From Bacillus sp. Marseille-P3661 (GTDB taxonomy: Bacteria > Bacillota > Bacilli > Bacillales > Bacillaceae_J): 64,000 nucleotides of DNA. Shown here piece after piece: positions 53,132 to 62,610 of the stretch (position 1 is its first letter; each line of letters begins with the position of its first letter). The stretch spans positions 372,001 to 436,000 of the forward strand of contig NZ_LT965954.1 in NCBI RefSeq assembly GCF_900240995.1, given 5' to 3'. The notes below the pieces were generated by a model. It worked only from the letters and a program-made list of their open reading frames with translations. It did no database searches and had not been told where the DNA came from. The position numbers were made by a program, and so were the translations under genes.

Positions 53132-53940
53132 AGCTTTATAGCTCCACGGTTATTATATGCCCAATGATTTGTAGGACCATGCCCTTGACCGAGATGTAAA
53201 TCCTCTTCAATCGCTGCCTGGATAAAATCTTTTGCATAATGAATAGCTACTGGGACACTTTCACCTTTTGCTATATGTGCTGTAATTGCAGCTGAGAATG
53301 TACATCCTGTTCCATGTGTATTTTTAGTATGAACTTTTTTACTTTTATATTCCCTGAAACCTTCACCGTCATATAATAAATCGGTCATTATCTCACTATT
53401 GTCTTCATGACCACCTTTAATCATAACGTATTGTGCTCCTAATCGATGTAACTCCATTGCAGCTTTTTTACGATCTTCTATTGACTCTATTTTTATTCCG
53501 GTCAATACTTCTGCTTCTGGTATATTAGGTGTTACAACCTTCGCTAATGGAAGTAAGAACTGTTTAAGAGCATCGATTGCCTGCTGCTTTAATAAAGAAG
53601 CGCCACCTTTAGCAATCATAACTGGGTCGACTACAAGATTATGCCAATTATATTTCTTTATTAATTCAGCAACGGCTTCGATAATTTCACTATTAAAAAG
53701 CATTCCAGTTTTAAAAGCATTGGGTATTAAATCCGTTCCAATGGATTCCATTTGTTGAACGATTCCTTCAACAGGTATTGGATAAACCCCTTGTACACCC
53801 ATTGTATTTTGTGCAGTAACAGCTGTTATGGCAGTCATACCAAAAACGCCGAGCTCTTGAAAAGTTTTTAAATCAGCTTGAATACCTGCTCCACCGCCAG
53901 AATCAGATCCAGCAATAGTAAGTGCTTTATAGATAGTCAT
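53128..53940 (-). CDS. thiD: Bifunctional HMP/HMP-P kinase
   Basis: It phosphorylates HMP twice to HMP-PP. 270 residues, ribokinase fold. GSDSGGGAGIQADLKTF near the start and the C-terminal NTHGTGCTFSAAI with the catalytic Asp/Gly-rich anion hole are diagnostic. A methionine/pyridoxal kinase alternative is less likely given the operon. It lies 47 bp after thiS. Confidence 0.93.
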   Translation of the reverse strand: MTIYKALTIAGSDSGGGAGIQADLKTFQELGVFGMTAITAVTAQNTMGVQGVYPIPVEGIVQQMESIGTDLIPNAFKTGMLFNSEIIEAVAELIKKYNWHNLVVDPVMIAKGGASLLKQQAIDALKQFLLPLAKVVTPNIPEAEVLTGIKIESIEDRKKAAMELHRLGAQYVMIKGGHEDNSEIMTDLLYDGEGFREYKSKKVHTKNTHGTGCTFSAAITAHIAKGESVPVAIHYAKDFIQAAIEEDLHLGQGHGPTNHWAYNNRGAIKL

Positions 53941-53986
53941 AAACTGTCACCTCTTTATCAAATATGTTAGTTCTAGGAGAAATAGA

Positions 53987-54190
53987 TCAACCACCACCGA
54001 CAAAATGGACAATCTCAAGCGTATCACCTTCGGAAATCGTTGTACTATGAAGTGATTCCTTCATAACAATCTGTCCGTTTAATTCTACGATTACTGGTTT
54101 GTTTTCTAATTCATAATGAGTTAGTACTTCGATAACGTACTGAAGAGTGTTTGGAAGTTGTACAATGTTTCCATTCACTTGAAGCTGCAT
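53987..54190 (-). CDS. thiS: Thiazole sulfur carrier ThiS
   Basis: 67-residue ubiquitin-like protein ending in the Gly-Gly that is thiocarboxylated (VHFVGGG). It donates sulfur to ThiG. Its start overlaps the tenI end by 16 bp. ThiF, which adenylates ThiS, is not in this operon or window, so it must be encoded elsewhere or replaced. Confidence 0.93.
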   Translation of the reverse strand: MQLQVNGNIVQLPNTLQYVIEVLTHYELENKPVIVELNGQIVMKESLHSTTISEGDTLEIVHFVGGG

Positions 54191-54804
54191 GATCCCACCT
54201 CACTTCCATATAGTAATCTATTAAGTTCCTTTGCCCTTATTAATGGGTTTTTATCTTCTAATATGGCTGACAAAACAGCTACTCCTTGTACATTTGCTTG
54301 CAATACATTGGCTATATTAGTTGTATTTATTCCACCAATTGCAATTACAGGAATGGATACCGCATCTGTTAATTCTCGTAAGCTAGCAATCCCTCTTGGC
54401 TGCAAGTCCGGCTTAGAGGTTGTATTGAAAATATGACCAAATACAAGAAAATCAGCGCCCTGTTGTTCCTTTTCAAGTGCTTCTTTAAGAGAATGCACAG
54501 AACTGCCCACTCTAAGCCTTGGAAACGTCTCTTTGACGGCAGATACATCGAGACTGTTGTAGCCAAGTTGTACCCCATTCACACCGGTTGCAGCAGCTAC
54601 ATCAACACGGTCATTTATATATAATTTAGATCGAGGAACGCCACCGCTAATTAAATTATTAACAAGTTTAAATAATTCGCTTGCGTTCATACTTTTTTCT
54701 CGCAAATGCAGAGCATCTATAAATGGATGAATAACACTTGCTATTGCAGTTAATTCATCAGCAGATTGTTTCCCCGTTGAAATAACATGGAGTTCTTTTT
54801 TCAT
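54175..54804 (-). CDS. tenI: Thiazole tautomerase TenI
   Basis: 209 residues, ThiE-like barrel. VTAAT-type start (VISTGKQSADELTAI) and VFGHIFNTTSKPDLQPRG with the His expected for the tautomerase. It aromatises the ThiG product. Like TenI in B. subtilis it sits in a thiazole operon beside thiS. Its substrate site differs from ThiE at 52475, so a second synthase is less likely than the tautomerase. Confidence 0.85.
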   Translation of the reverse strand: MKKELHVISTGKQSADELTAIASVIHPFIDALHLREKSMNASELFKLVNNLISGGVPRSKLYINDRVDVAAATGVNGVQLGYNSLDVSAVKETFPRLRVGSSVHSLKEALEKEQQGADFLVFGHIFNTTSKPDLQPRGIASLRELTDAVSIPVIAIGGINTTNIANVLQANVQGVAVLSAILEDKNPLIRAKELNRLLYGSEVGSCSFK

Positions 54805-54823
54805 AGTCTCTCACACATTTCCA

Positions 54824-55933
54824 TTAAACAGAAAGTATTTGCCAATCTTTCGTTACTGGCTGATATCCTAACTGCTTAATAGCAGCTTTTACTTCAGCAA
54901 CACTACGGTCATCAGATATTTCAAACTGACTATTTTTATTTTCTTTATTTGCATATCCACCAACAACAGTTGAGGATGCTGCAGACATTTTCGTAACACC
55001 TAGTGGTAAGAGGTGCTCACGTAATTCGGCATTTTCTCGGGTAGATAATGTGATTCCTGCCCGAGGAAGAAATAGTCTGATTGCTAACATCGCTTGTACT
55101 AGATATTTATCCGTTACATCCACTTTAGGTTGAAAACTTCCTAAATGGGGACGTAGTCGCGGAAATGATACAGCGATATCAGTATCTATATACTTGCGCT
55201 GTAAATATTGTCCATGAAGAGCTGTAAAGAAAATTTCTTTTCGCCAATCATCCATACCAAGCAGTGCACCAATATTCACAGAACGCATACCTGCTTGACA
55301 GCCTCTTTCTGGTGCATCCAGTCGATAGCGAAAATCTCTTTTAGGTCCTTTAACATGAATTTGTTTATAAATCTCCTCATTATATACCTCTTGATATACT
55401 GTAAGTCCATCTACCCCTCGATCAACCAACTGTTTATATTCTTCTGTTTGCAAAGGCTGAATCTCAATTGATAATGAAGAGAAATATTTTTTGAGAACAT
55501 CAACACTTTCACATAGATAAGAAACAGAAGAATGCATTCTTGACTCTCCTGTTAAAATAATTAAATGCTTAATGCCCATCTCAATGATGGCTTGCGCTTC
55601 TTCCTCAATTTCCGCCATCGTCAAACGTCTGCGCGGAAAATTGTTTTCAACACTAAAACTGCAATACTTACATTGATTTACGCAATAATCGGTTATATAT
55701 AATGGCGCATAAAGACCGATCACTTTTCCAAAATGTTGTACCGTCAAATGATGTGCTTTTTGTGCGATCTGTTCTAAACATGTTTCGGCAGCAGGTGAAA
55801 GTAATACTAGAAGATCCTGTTCTGTTAATGTATCCTTTTGCAATACTTTTTGGACATCATTGATCTTAATTTCATTAAAAATTTCATCAAACGGTAAGTT
55901 TTTAACAGTTTCGTATTTTTCGTAAAAACTCAA
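54824..55933 (-). CDS. thiH: 2-iminoacetate synthase ThiH (radical SAM)
   Basis: It cleaves tyrosine to dehydroglycine and p-cresol with a 4Fe-4S/SAM centre. 369 residues; cluster Cys at 84, 88 and 91 (YCVNQCKYC), a BATS-type C-terminus, and RLRPHLGSFQP. The aerobic B. subtilis pathway uses glycine oxidase ThiO instead; ThiH is the O2-sensitive alternative. It follows thiG in the TPP-riboswitch operon. Confidence 0.92.
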   Translation of the reverse strand: MSFYEKYETVKNLPFDEIFNEIKINDVQKVLQKDTLTEQDLLVLLSPAAETCLEQIAQKAHHLTVQHFGKVIGLYAPLYITDYCVNQCKYCSFSVENNFPRRRLTMAEIEEEAQAIIEMGIKHLIILTGESRMHSSVSYLCESVDVLKKYFSSLSIEIQPLQTEEYKQLVDRGVDGLTVYQEVYNEEIYKQIHVKGPKRDFRYRLDAPERGCQAGMRSVNIGALLGMDDWRKEIFFTALHGQYLQRKYIDTDIAVSFPRLRPHLGSFQPKVDVTDKYLVQAMLAIRLFLPRAGITLSTRENAELREHLLPLGVTKMSAASSTVVGGYANKENKNSQFEISDDRSVAEVKAAIKQLGYQPVTKDWQILSV

Positions 55934-56000
55934 TTTTTCTCCCCCATTTTCATATTAATTGTAAACAAGGCTTTACAATGTTTTATATATCACGCATCAC

Positions 56001-56768
56001 TTAAACTAAAAATCCTGTTAATGGTGAGGAAGCTTTTGCAGTCACAGATGTTGGACCTAGTCCCGCAAGATACGCTTTTCTACCTGCTTTAACAGCTAAA
56101 TCAAATGCAATAGCCATCTCAACTGGATTGTCTGCCGTTGCTATCGCAGTATTAACTAAAACAGCAGCTGCACCCATTTCCATCGCTTCAGCAGCTTCAG
56201 ATGGTCTGCCAATACCTGCATCTACAACAATCGGTACATCAATTTCATTGATTAAAATTTGAATCATTTCTTTCATTTTGATACCTCGATTTGAACCAAT
56301 CGGTGAGCCTAATGGCATAACAGCAGCTGCCCCTGCTTGTTGAAGCTTTTTGGCTGCCATTAAATCAGGGTTCATATAAGGTAAAACAATGAAACCTTCT
56401 TCAGCTAAGATTTCAGTTGCCTTAATCGTCTCTTCGTTATCTGGAAGTAAATATTTTTGATCAGAAATAACTTCGATTTTAATCCAGTTCCCCATGCCGC
56501 AAGCCTTAGCCAAACGCGCAATACGGACTGCTTCCTCCGCTGTTCTTGCACCAGAAGTATTAGGAAGCAAAATCACATCCTTTGGAATATCATTTAAAAT
56601 ATTTTCTTGTTGATCCTCTAAATCTACTCTTCTTAATGCAACTGTTACAACTTGTGAATTAGACTGCTCTAGTGCATCTTTCATTACACTGTGATCCGCA
56701 AACTTTCCTGTGCCTGTAAATAAACGATTATGTAAATCAATCCCACCAATAGTTAACGTGTCTTTCAT
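56001..56768 (-). CDS. thiG: Thiazole synthase
   Basis: It builds the thiazole phosphate ring from DXP, dehydroglycine and ThiS thiocarboxylate. ATG 56768 gives 255 residues, the normal size; the frame's upstream ATG at 56825 adds codons with no site, whereas GAAGGGAG lies 10 bases before 56768. [17 protein letters not shown] (Schiff-base Lys) and [19 protein letters not shown] are the marker segments. It is first in the operon under a TPP riboswitch. Confidence 0.94.
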   Translation of the reverse strand: MKDTLTIGGIDLHNRLFTGTGKFADHSVMKDALEQSNSQVVTVALRRVDLEDQQENILNDIPKDVILLPNTSGARTAEEAVRIARLAKACGMGNWIKIEVISDQKYLLPDNEETIKATEILAEEGFIVLPYMNPDLMAAKKLQQAGAAAVMPLGSPIGSNRGIKMKEMIQILINEIDVPIVVDAGIGRPSEAAEAMEMGAAAVLVNTAIATADNPVEMAIAFDLAVKAGRKAYLAGLGPTSVTAKASSPLTGFLV

Positions 56769-56810
56769 CTCCAATAATCTCCCTTCAATAGCTATAGCGA
56801 TTTTTAATAC

Positions 56811-56946
56811 AAAAAAAAGACCCACCAGCTAATAGGTAGGCCATTTTGTTTTATTTCATAACAAAAAAGCTTCCCTACGTTGGTTCTAACCAAATCAGGT
56901 TCAAGGGTTAGACAAATGTCCTCTCAGCCAATCGGCACCCCTAGCT
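56811..56946 (-). promoter_or_regulatory. TPP riboswitch with terminator
   Basis: On the minus strand AGGGGTGCC, GGCTGAGAGGAC and CCTTGAACCTGATTTGG... AACGTAGGGAAG make up the THI aptamer (56946-56868). The expression-platform hairpin GGCCTACC/GGTGGGTC with T8 is at 56811-56840. It controls thiG-thiH-tenI-thiS-thiD-thiE. Confidence 0.94.
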
Positions 56947-57242
56947 TTCTAAACTATTAAATTATCAAATTTACTATTCTTACTATTGCAAGTATAGCAG
57001 TTGATTTCTGTTTTGTTAAGTGAATTTTCAAATATTATACAATTCTTATTAAACTCTGGCCAAACTAATAATAATCTTAACTATGGTACTTAATTTTCTT
57101 TATGTACAATAGATAGTACGATGTTAAAGGAACAAATTAATATTCTATAAATACAAACTTTGGAATCGAAATTTCTACAATGATCAATGAACTTTTTTAC
57201 TCTTACCGCTTTAATCTTACCAATTAATATGGAGGACTTGTT

Positions 57243-58355
57243 ATGAAAATTAAAAGCATAAAATTGAGACATTTGAAAATGAGGATGAAATTTGATTTTA
57301 CAACCAGTTTTGGAACATTACGTAACAAGGAATTCATACTACTTGAGGCTGTTGATGAAATGGGGCGCAGCGGTTGGGGCGAATCAGTTGCCTTTACAGC
57401 TCCATGGTATACTGAGGAAACCTTTAGAACCAATTGGCACATCCTCGAAGACTTCTTAATCCCTGTTATTCTCGACAAAAAGATTGAACATCCGGATCAG
57501 GTAACAGAATGGTTTTCCTATATTAAAAGGAATAATATGGCCAAAGCAACAATCGAAGGTGCAATATGGGATTTATATGCCCAAACAACAGAACAATCAT
57601 TAGCACAAGCTTTAGGGGGGACTCATAAAAAAATAGAAGTAGGTGTCAGTATTGGCATTCAGAAGAGCATAGATGAATTATTAAAAATAATTGAACAATA
57701 TATATATGAAGGCTATAAGCGGATGAAAGTTAAAATTAAGCCCGGCTGGGATGTAAATGTAATGAAAGCCATTAGAAATGAATTCCCCAATCTCCCATTA
57801 ATGGGCGATGCAAATTCAGCTTATTCTATTAATGATATCGATACACTTAAAGCACTTGATGAGTTTAATTTAATGATGATTGAACAACCATTAGGGTCTG
57901 ACGATATTTTAGATCATGCAGTTCTCCAAAAGGTACTTAAAACGCCTATCTGCTTGGACGAGAGTATAAATTCCTTTGAAGATGCTCGTAAAGCGATTGA
58001 AAACGGTAGCTGCAAAATCATTAATATTAAAATAGGCCGTGTTGGTGGTTTAACAGTAGCTAAACGTATTCATGATTACTGCCAAACAAAAGGAATTGCC
58101 GTTTGGTGTGGAGGTATGCTTGAAACCGGTATCGGCAGAGCCCATAACGTTGCTCTAACATCGCTAGCTAACTTCACTTTACCCGGTGATACGGCAGGGT
58201 CAGCACGCTATTGGGAAAAAGATATTATTACCCCTGAAGTTATGGTTGATAATGGCTATATCCATGTTCCTGATCAACCTGGAATCGGCTATCAAATAGA
58301 CTTAAATGCAGTCAATACATATACTGTGTTTGAGAAAGTGTATAGTTTAGCTTGA
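57243..58355 (+). CDS. menC: o-Succinylbenzoate synthase/N-acylamino acid racemase (MenC)
   Basis: Enolase-superfamily enzyme of 370 residues. The catalytic KxK is at 162/164, metal ligands at D189, E214 and D239, and second base K263, matching the Amycolatopsis NSAR/OSBS numbering. It dehydrates SHCHC in menaquinone synthesis and/or racemises N-acyl amino acids; the two roles overlap in this subfamily. No other men genes lie nearby, so the racemase role is possible. GGAGG site upstream. Confidence 0.87.
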   Translation: MKIKSIKLRHLKMRMKFDFTTSFGTLRNKEFILLEAVDEMGRSGWGESVAFTAPWYTEETFRTNWHILEDFLIPVILDKKIEHPDQVTEWFSYIKRNNMAKATIEGAIWDLYAQTTEQSLAQALGGTHKKIEVGVSIGIQKSIDELLKIIEQYIYEGYKRMKVKIKPGWDVNVMKAIRNEFPNLPLMGDANSAYSINDIDTLKALDEFNLMMIEQPLGSDDILDHAVLQKVLKTPICLDESINSFEDARKAIENGSCKIINIKIGRVGGLTVAKRIHDYCQTKGIAVWCGGMLETGIGRAHNVALTSLANFTLPGDTAGSARYWEKDIITPEVMVDNGYIHVPDQPGIGYQIDLNAVNTYTVFEKVYSLA

Positions 58356-58554
58356 AGAATTTTAAAAAATCCAGTACGAATATAAATAATTAAGTTCTAA
58401 AGCATATGCAGAAAGATGTGGTACAAACCTGTAGTTTTGAAGGAATATACCGCAAACCTTTGCGGCACAAATACCTGCTATTAAGTTTAGGTTAGCTTAG
58501 CTGTCGAATGGAAACGACAACAGTTTTGGTCTGATCAGCTTTTTAGGGCTTGTG
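58356..58554. other. Intergenic stretch without a clear gene
   Basis: Between menC and the second repeat array. A short dyad (ACCGCAAACC/TTTGCGG) near 58449 could be a terminator remnant. No ribosome binding site plus reading frame was found. Confidence 0.5.
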
Positions 58555-58858
58555 CTGAAGTTGGATTCCGACTCATTCCCGATTTTTTCTTCTATTCGAG
58601 TCAGAATCACTGCTGGTTTCTGACTCTTTCCTGATTTTTCTTATACTACTGTCAGAATCATAGCTGGATTCTGACTCTTTTCCGATTTTTTCTGCTAATC
58701 CTGTCAGAATCACTGGTCTATGATTTTTTCTTCTATTCGAGTCAGAATCGCTGCTGGTTTCTGACTCTTTCCTGATTTTTCTTATACTACTGTCAGAATC
58801 ATAGCTGGATTCTGACTCTTTTCCGATTTTTCCCCTGCCCCTGTCAGAATCAAGATCA
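58555..58858. repeat. Second, diverged 52-bp palindrome-ended array
   Basis: About six units of 51-52 bp, one truncated, with ends GATTCTGACTC and GTCAGAATCA and a loop of tttcc(t/c)gattttt(t/c). The unit design matches the array at 49990-52335 but the loop has diverged. It stops 5 bp before the cyclophilin gene's stop codon. Confidence 0.9.
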
Positions 58859-58862
58859 TAGG

Positions 58863-59879
58863 TTAGTTTTTCTCAACAATAATCTCTTTTATAATCACAG
58901 CCTCAATCGGTTTATCTGATGAGTCTACTTCAACAGCTGCAATTTGATTGACAATCTCCATTCCGGAAATAACTTGCCCAAACACAGTATGGACGTTGTC
59001 TAGCCACGGGGCACCACCAACTTCGTTATACTTTTCAATCAGATTTTTTGAATAGCCTTCTTGTTCCATATAATCAATTAAACGAATATCGCCTAATGAC
59101 TGTGTTTGGACAATAAAAAATTGACTTCCATTTGTATTAGGACCGCTATTTGCCATCGATAATGCCCCTGGGAAATGAGCTAATTTAGGTGTGAATTCAT
59201 CATTAAACGGTTTGCCCCAAATACTTTGCCCACCGGTACCATTCCCATTTGGATCCCCACCTTGGATCATAAAATTCTCGATGACACGGTGGAAAGTTAA
59301 CCCGTTATAATATCCATTTTTACTATGAGTTAAGAAATTTTCAACTGCCTTCGGAGCATAGGTCGGAAATAGCTTTATTTTAATTTCACCTTTTGTTGTT
59401 TTCATTACGATAACAGGCTCATCCTCTTGAACAACTAAAAACTGTGGTAAACTTTTACTTTCTACTGTAATCTCTACAAGTCTTTGCTCATTAATATAAT
59501 TAACCTTTGCCCCAAACGATTCACTTATAAAACGTAACGGAACCATTGTGCGGTCATTTACTATTTGTGCTGGCACATCAATGAGGACAGGCTGTCCATC
59601 AACCATCGTCGTTGAAGAGCCAATTTTTAACCATACTAATTTATTAGTTTTTTCCGCAGTAATTTCTTTAGTCGTTGGGTCCCATTTAACGGTTGCCCCC
59701 AATGACTCAAAAATACCTCTTAATGGTACTAGCGTACGGCCATTCTCAATAACTGGATTTTGATCATATATTTGTAGAGTTCCATTCATAACAACTTGAA
59801 TAGACGGAGCTGCACTACTTCCTACAGCTATGCACATTGAAACTAATATTGCGACCAGAAAACTTTTTAATATTTTCAT
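58863..59879 (-). CDS. Secreted stalk-domain peptidyl-prolyl isomerase (cyclophilin)
   Basis: 338 residues. A signal peptide ([17 protein letters not shown]) leads to two copper-amine-oxidase-N/stalk domain units ([22 protein letters not shown] and [19 protein letters not shown]). Then comes a cyclophilin domain with [19 protein letters not shown] and the GSQFFIVQT block, all active-site positions present. It should fold or isomerise proteins at the cell wall or exterior. The fusion anchors the isomerase to the envelope. Confidence 0.88.
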   Translation of the reverse strand: MKILKSFLVAILVSMCIAVGSSAAPSIQVVMNGTLQIYDQNPVIENGRTLVPLRGIFESLGATVKWDPTTKEITAEKTNKLVWLKIGSSTTMVDGQPVLIDVPAQIVNDRTMVPLRFISESFGAKVNYINEQRLVEITVESKSLPQFLVVQEDEPVIVMKTTKGEIKIKLFPTYAPKAVENFLTHSKNGYYNGLTFHRVIENFMIQGGDPNGNGTGGQSIWGKPFNDEFTPKLAHFPGALSMANSGPNTNGSQFFIVQTQSLGDIRLIDYMEQEGYSKNLIEKYNEVGGAPWLDNVHTVFGQVISGMEIVNQIAAVEVDSSDKPIEAVIIKEIIVEKN

Positions 59880-60075
59880 TACTTTATTGATCCCCTTTTA
59901 TTTATTAATCTATTAACTTGTTATACTATGCGTTTATATAAGCACGAGTTTCTATTTATTTTCCAATGATTAAGCTATGTTTGATAGAGATACTTTTAAA
60001 AAAAGGTGCAAACAACTACGGCTAAGATGTAGACAAATATGTACAGTTAGTGATTATTTCTCTAAGACAATTTAA

Positions 60076-60100
60076 AAATGACTCCAGTTAGGAGCCATTT
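60076..60100 (-). terminator. Terminator of the S14 gene
   Basis: AAATGGCTCC-TAACT-GGAGTCATTT, followed by T4 on the minus strand. Confidence 0.75.
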
Positions 60101-60121
60101 CTTATATATTAATCTAGCAAT

Positions 60122-60307
60122 TTACCAGCTTGCCTTTTTTACGCCTGGAATTTGACCAGCATATGCTAATTCGCGGAAACAAATACGGCAAAGCTTAAAT
60201 TTTCTAATAACAGAGTGGGGACGACCACATCGTTCACAACGAGTATAGTTACGAACTACATATTTTTGGGTTCGTTTTTGCTTTGCAATCATCGACTTTT
60301 TTGCCAT
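60122..60307 (-). CDS. rpsN: 30S ribosomal protein S14, zinc (C+) type, stand-alone
   Basis: 61 residues from ATG 60307 (AAAGGAGTCG site). The zinc ribbon CERC...CRIC and the [12 protein letters not shown] end mark type Z S14. This form is normally inside the spc ribosomal operon; here it is monocistronic between a cyclophilin and small genes. It is either the only copy relocated or a paralogue; the four zinc Cys are all kept. Confidence 0.93.
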   Translation of the reverse strand: MAKKSMIAKQKRTQKYVVRNYTRCERCGRPHSVIRKFKLCRICFRELAYAGQIPGVKKASW

Positions 60308-60417
60308 GATACGACTCCTTTCCAATGATCTTTTATATAAAAACCAGAATAGCTATACAATTAAAGTTAAATTATACAACGAAACTTCGTGGAAGTAAAT
60401 AAAACAAAAAAAATAAA

Positions 60418-60441
60418 AGACCAATCTAGAAAAATTGATCT
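60418..60441 (-). terminator. Terminator of the 127-residue gene
   Basis: AGATCAAT and ATTGGTCT pair with one wobble over an 8-base loop, then TTTTATTTTTTT on the minus strand. Confidence 0.65.
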
Positions 60442-60445
60442 CTCT

Positions 60446-60829
60446 TCATTGCTTGTATTCTGCTTCGTAAGAATTCGCACCAGCATGAACTGCCAGCAAC
60501 GTATCAGCATAGCCGACTAACCGGTTAACAATTTCGTCTGAAATAGCGTATACCAACTGATGTTGTTGGTCATCATGTAACTTGGGGTCATCGTAAATGA
60601 TTGTAGTATTGATGAACATATCTCTATTTCCATACAGTGCATAATGAATGATAGCTTTTCCTGCAGCCCCACCCGTCCTAGGGTCAGAGAATCCTGGTAA
60701 AAAAATATACCATTCCTCTGCAGTAGCCGACCGAAAATTTTTGGTAAAGGACATGCCTGTAATCTCAGTTATAATTTGGGCTTCGATATCAGACTGCATT
60801 ACATCAATTACTTTATCTTTTTCTTTCAT
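60446..60829 (-). CDS. Conserved protein of unknown function, 127 residues
   Basis: Predicted mixed alpha/beta and soluble. Segments TAEEWYIFLPGFSDPRTGGAAGKAI and HDDQQHQLVYAISDEIVNRLVGYADTLLAV. No cofactor motif recognised. It starts 9 bp after the DUF1292 gene, so the two form an operon. A helper of envelope or sporulation metabolism is only a guess. Confidence 0.7.
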   Translation of the reverse strand: MKEKDKVIDVMQSDIEAQIITEITGMSFTKNFRSATAEEWYIFLPGFSDPRTGGAAGKAIIHYALYGNRDMFINTTIIYDDPKLHDDQQHQLVYAISDEIVNRLVGYADTLLAVHAGANSYEAEYKQ

Positions 60830-60838
60830 ATTATATTC

Positions 60839-61099
60839 CTATTCTGCAGGTGCTGCATCAACAGCAATCTGATATGCATTTAGTAGGGCTTCACTTTCAC
60901 TTGGGTCCATTATGCCAACTAGAAATTGATTCTCGCCCTCAACTTCAACCCGCATTAAAATCGTCTCATCAAAATTTTCTTGAGAAGTTAATAAGGCATA
61001 AGACTGTTCATTCATATCAAATAGAGCTTCTAGTGCAAAATGTTGTTCATTACCTTGCTCATCTTCGATTGTGATTATATCGCGTTCCTCATTTTTCAT
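60839..61099 (-). CDS. DUF1292 protein (YrzB-like)
   Basis: 86 residues, very acidic. DIITIEDEQGNEQHFALEALFDMNEQSYALL is the DUF1292 opening, known from YrzB-type proteins widespread in Firmicutes, often encoded by genes next to yrvM/yrrK. Function unknown. GGAGGG site upstream. Confidence 0.85.
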   Translation of the reverse strand: MKNEERDIITIEDEQGNEQHFALEALFDMNEQSYALLTSQENFDETILMRVEVEGENQFLVGIMDPSESEALLNAYQIAVDAAPAE

Positions 61100-61251
61100 C
61101 TGAAACCCTCCATATTTCTTTTTATAACATTAAATTTCCCAACTTTTACTTCTTTATTGCGTATTTGTTTAATTAATTTAATGTATTGTTTTTGATTCAA
61201 GTTGGAGGGTGTTATGTTTTCAAAAGGAAAGTGACCATTAAACGGTATTCT

Positions 61252-61686
61252 TTAGAAATTACCTTTACTATATAATTCAATAGTAGAAATATCCCAGTCA
61301 GGATTAGTTTCATTTATGATTTGCTTTACTTCATACTTGGTTTTAGCTTTTACTTGTATACAATCAATGTATGTTCCTTTTTTCACCCAAACATTGTATT
61401 GGTTTACGTTTAACCTAGCCGTAACAACGCTAGTCCTACTCTTACTTTCTTTGCGTTCGACCTTGAAATCTAATTCTAAAGCATCTAAGACCTTGTATAA
61501 GGTATCTAAACGTGGTCTGTTCATTACACTTGTTAATCTTGATATAGCAGGTGAACATAGTCCTGTCATTTCTTCTAAATCCTTAAGTGATAGCCCTAGC
61601 TCTTTACGTCTAGCTTCAATAATATTGGCCACCTTTGAATAGCGATCAATATACTCGGTGTTAACCTCAAGCTTCGTTTTTACCAC
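61252..61686 (-). CDS. XRE-family transcriptional regulator
   Basis: 144 residues, GTG start with AGGAGTGAG site. The N-terminal helix-turn-helix is at about residues 18-75 (IIEARRKELGLSLKDLEEMTGLCSPAISRLTS, RPRLDTLYKVLDAL). The C-terminal half is unrecognised and ends in TNPDWDISTIELYSKG. Probably a DNA-binding repressor; no target is visible. It is not next to an antitoxin or toxin partner that I can identify. Confidence 0.8.
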   Translation of the reverse strand: MVKTKLEVNTEYIDRYSKVANIIEARRKELGLSLKDLEEMTGLCSPAISRLTSVMNRPRLDTLYKVLDALELDFKVERKESKSRTSVVTARLNVNQYNVWVKKGTYIDCIQVKAKTKYEVKQIINETNPDWDISTIELYSKGNF

Positions 61687-61809
61687 GACTACTCACTCCT
61701 GTTCCAGCTCATTTATGAGTCTATTATACTACTATATGTTTTAGAACAGCATTAATTAATATGCAAAATTACCAATGGATGTTATTCAAATTTCATTTTA
61801 GCCAAAAAA

Positions 61810-61827
61810 ACTGCCTCCTAAGGCAGT
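61810..61827 (-). terminator. Terminator of the 55-residue gene
   Basis: ACTGCCTCCTAAGGCAGT is a tight hairpin followed by T7 on the minus strand. Confidence 0.85.
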
Positions 61828-61853
61828 ATTTAACTATATTATATTTAACGTAC

Positions 61854-62021
61854 TTAAATTGCATTTCCCTTGTTCGTTTCAATACCATTTTCAAGATTTC
61901 GTAATAATACGTATGCATCGTGACCGTATTTTTGTAGAAGTTGTTCCCAAATTTCATCGCGCAAAATATCTAATTCAATTATTTGTTTAGCTAACTTTAT
62001 CACTTCTGGATTTGGATTCAT
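61854..62021 (-). CDS. Small helical protein, 55 residues
   Basis: ATG 62021 follows AAAGGAGATTACTC; the ATG at 62039 overlaps that site. The product MNPNPEVIKLAKQIIELDIL... is a two-helix pattern loosely like the Spo0E/Sda-size regulators, but the SQELD motif of Spo0E phosphatases is absent. Function unknown. It lies just downstream (minus strand) of the FbpA-like gene. Confidence 0.6.
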   Translation of the reverse strand: MNPNPEVIKLAKQIIELDILRDEIWEQLLQKYGHDAYVLLRNLENGIETNKGNAI

Positions 62022-62069
62022 TGAGTAATCTCCTTTCAATACAAATTAGTTATTAACAATTAAGGTCAG

Positions 62070-62246
62070 TTATAGTTGTTGACGATCATTCGTATGATTT
62101 TGAACTCTTAATTTATATATTTCCTCCAATTCGGTTAAAGTTAATTGATATAAGTAAAGATCGTTCTTTTTATATATTCCTTTTCGTATTAATTCTTTTA
62201 TTAACTTGTTTTTTTGTTGTTCAACTATATAACGTAAAAGCGGCAA
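62070..62246 (-). CDS. FbpA-like (Fur-regulated basic protein) small protein
   Basis: 58 residues (TTG start, AAGGGGG 9 bases upstream). The sequence MPLLRYIVEQQKNKLIKELI then RKGIYKKNDLYLYQLTLTELEEIYK fits the Fur-regulated basic protein A family, which in B. subtilis is induced by iron starvation and linked with the FsrA sRNA iron-sparing response. No clear Fur box was found by eye, so Fur control here is unproven. Confidence 0.7.
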   Translation of the reverse strand: MPLLRYIVEQQKNKLIKELIRKGIYKKNDLYLYQLTLTELEEIYKLRVQNHTNDRQQL

Positions 62247-62610
62247 ATGATTAATCCCCCTTTTATGTTAGTTTTCTTTTCTTAATGGTAAGTTTAACCG
62301 AACCTTTTTCCCTTTTCAGTATATTCGTCATAAAATCTTACATCATTTTTTGACGAATGTTAGGTTTTCTAACGTTCTTTTGTGCACCTATTAAAATCAG
62401 TGACTAGGGCACCACTGTATTTATCCTTCCTACTAGGGACATATTGAAACATTAAAAAAACAGCCCAATCAACCAGGCTGTTGCTTAACACTCATATAAT
62501 CTTCAAGATAAATATGACAATATTTCACCTATTTGGGCGAGATAATTGATGACAATACGTATTATTTTGTTTGTTAATTCTACATCAAAAGCAATTGGGC
62601 TAAAACATAA
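62247..62610. other. Intergenic stretch with one terminator
   Basis: A hairpin, AACAGCC...GGCTGTT, with T7 on the minus strand is at 62454-62484 and probably ends the dehydratase transcript. No reading frame with a ribosome binding site was seen in the rest. Confidence 0.6.

Noticed and set aside
57090-57478. Short minus-strand frames around the menC start
   Set aside because: No family pattern, no ribosome binding sites, and they overlap the menC coding sequence.
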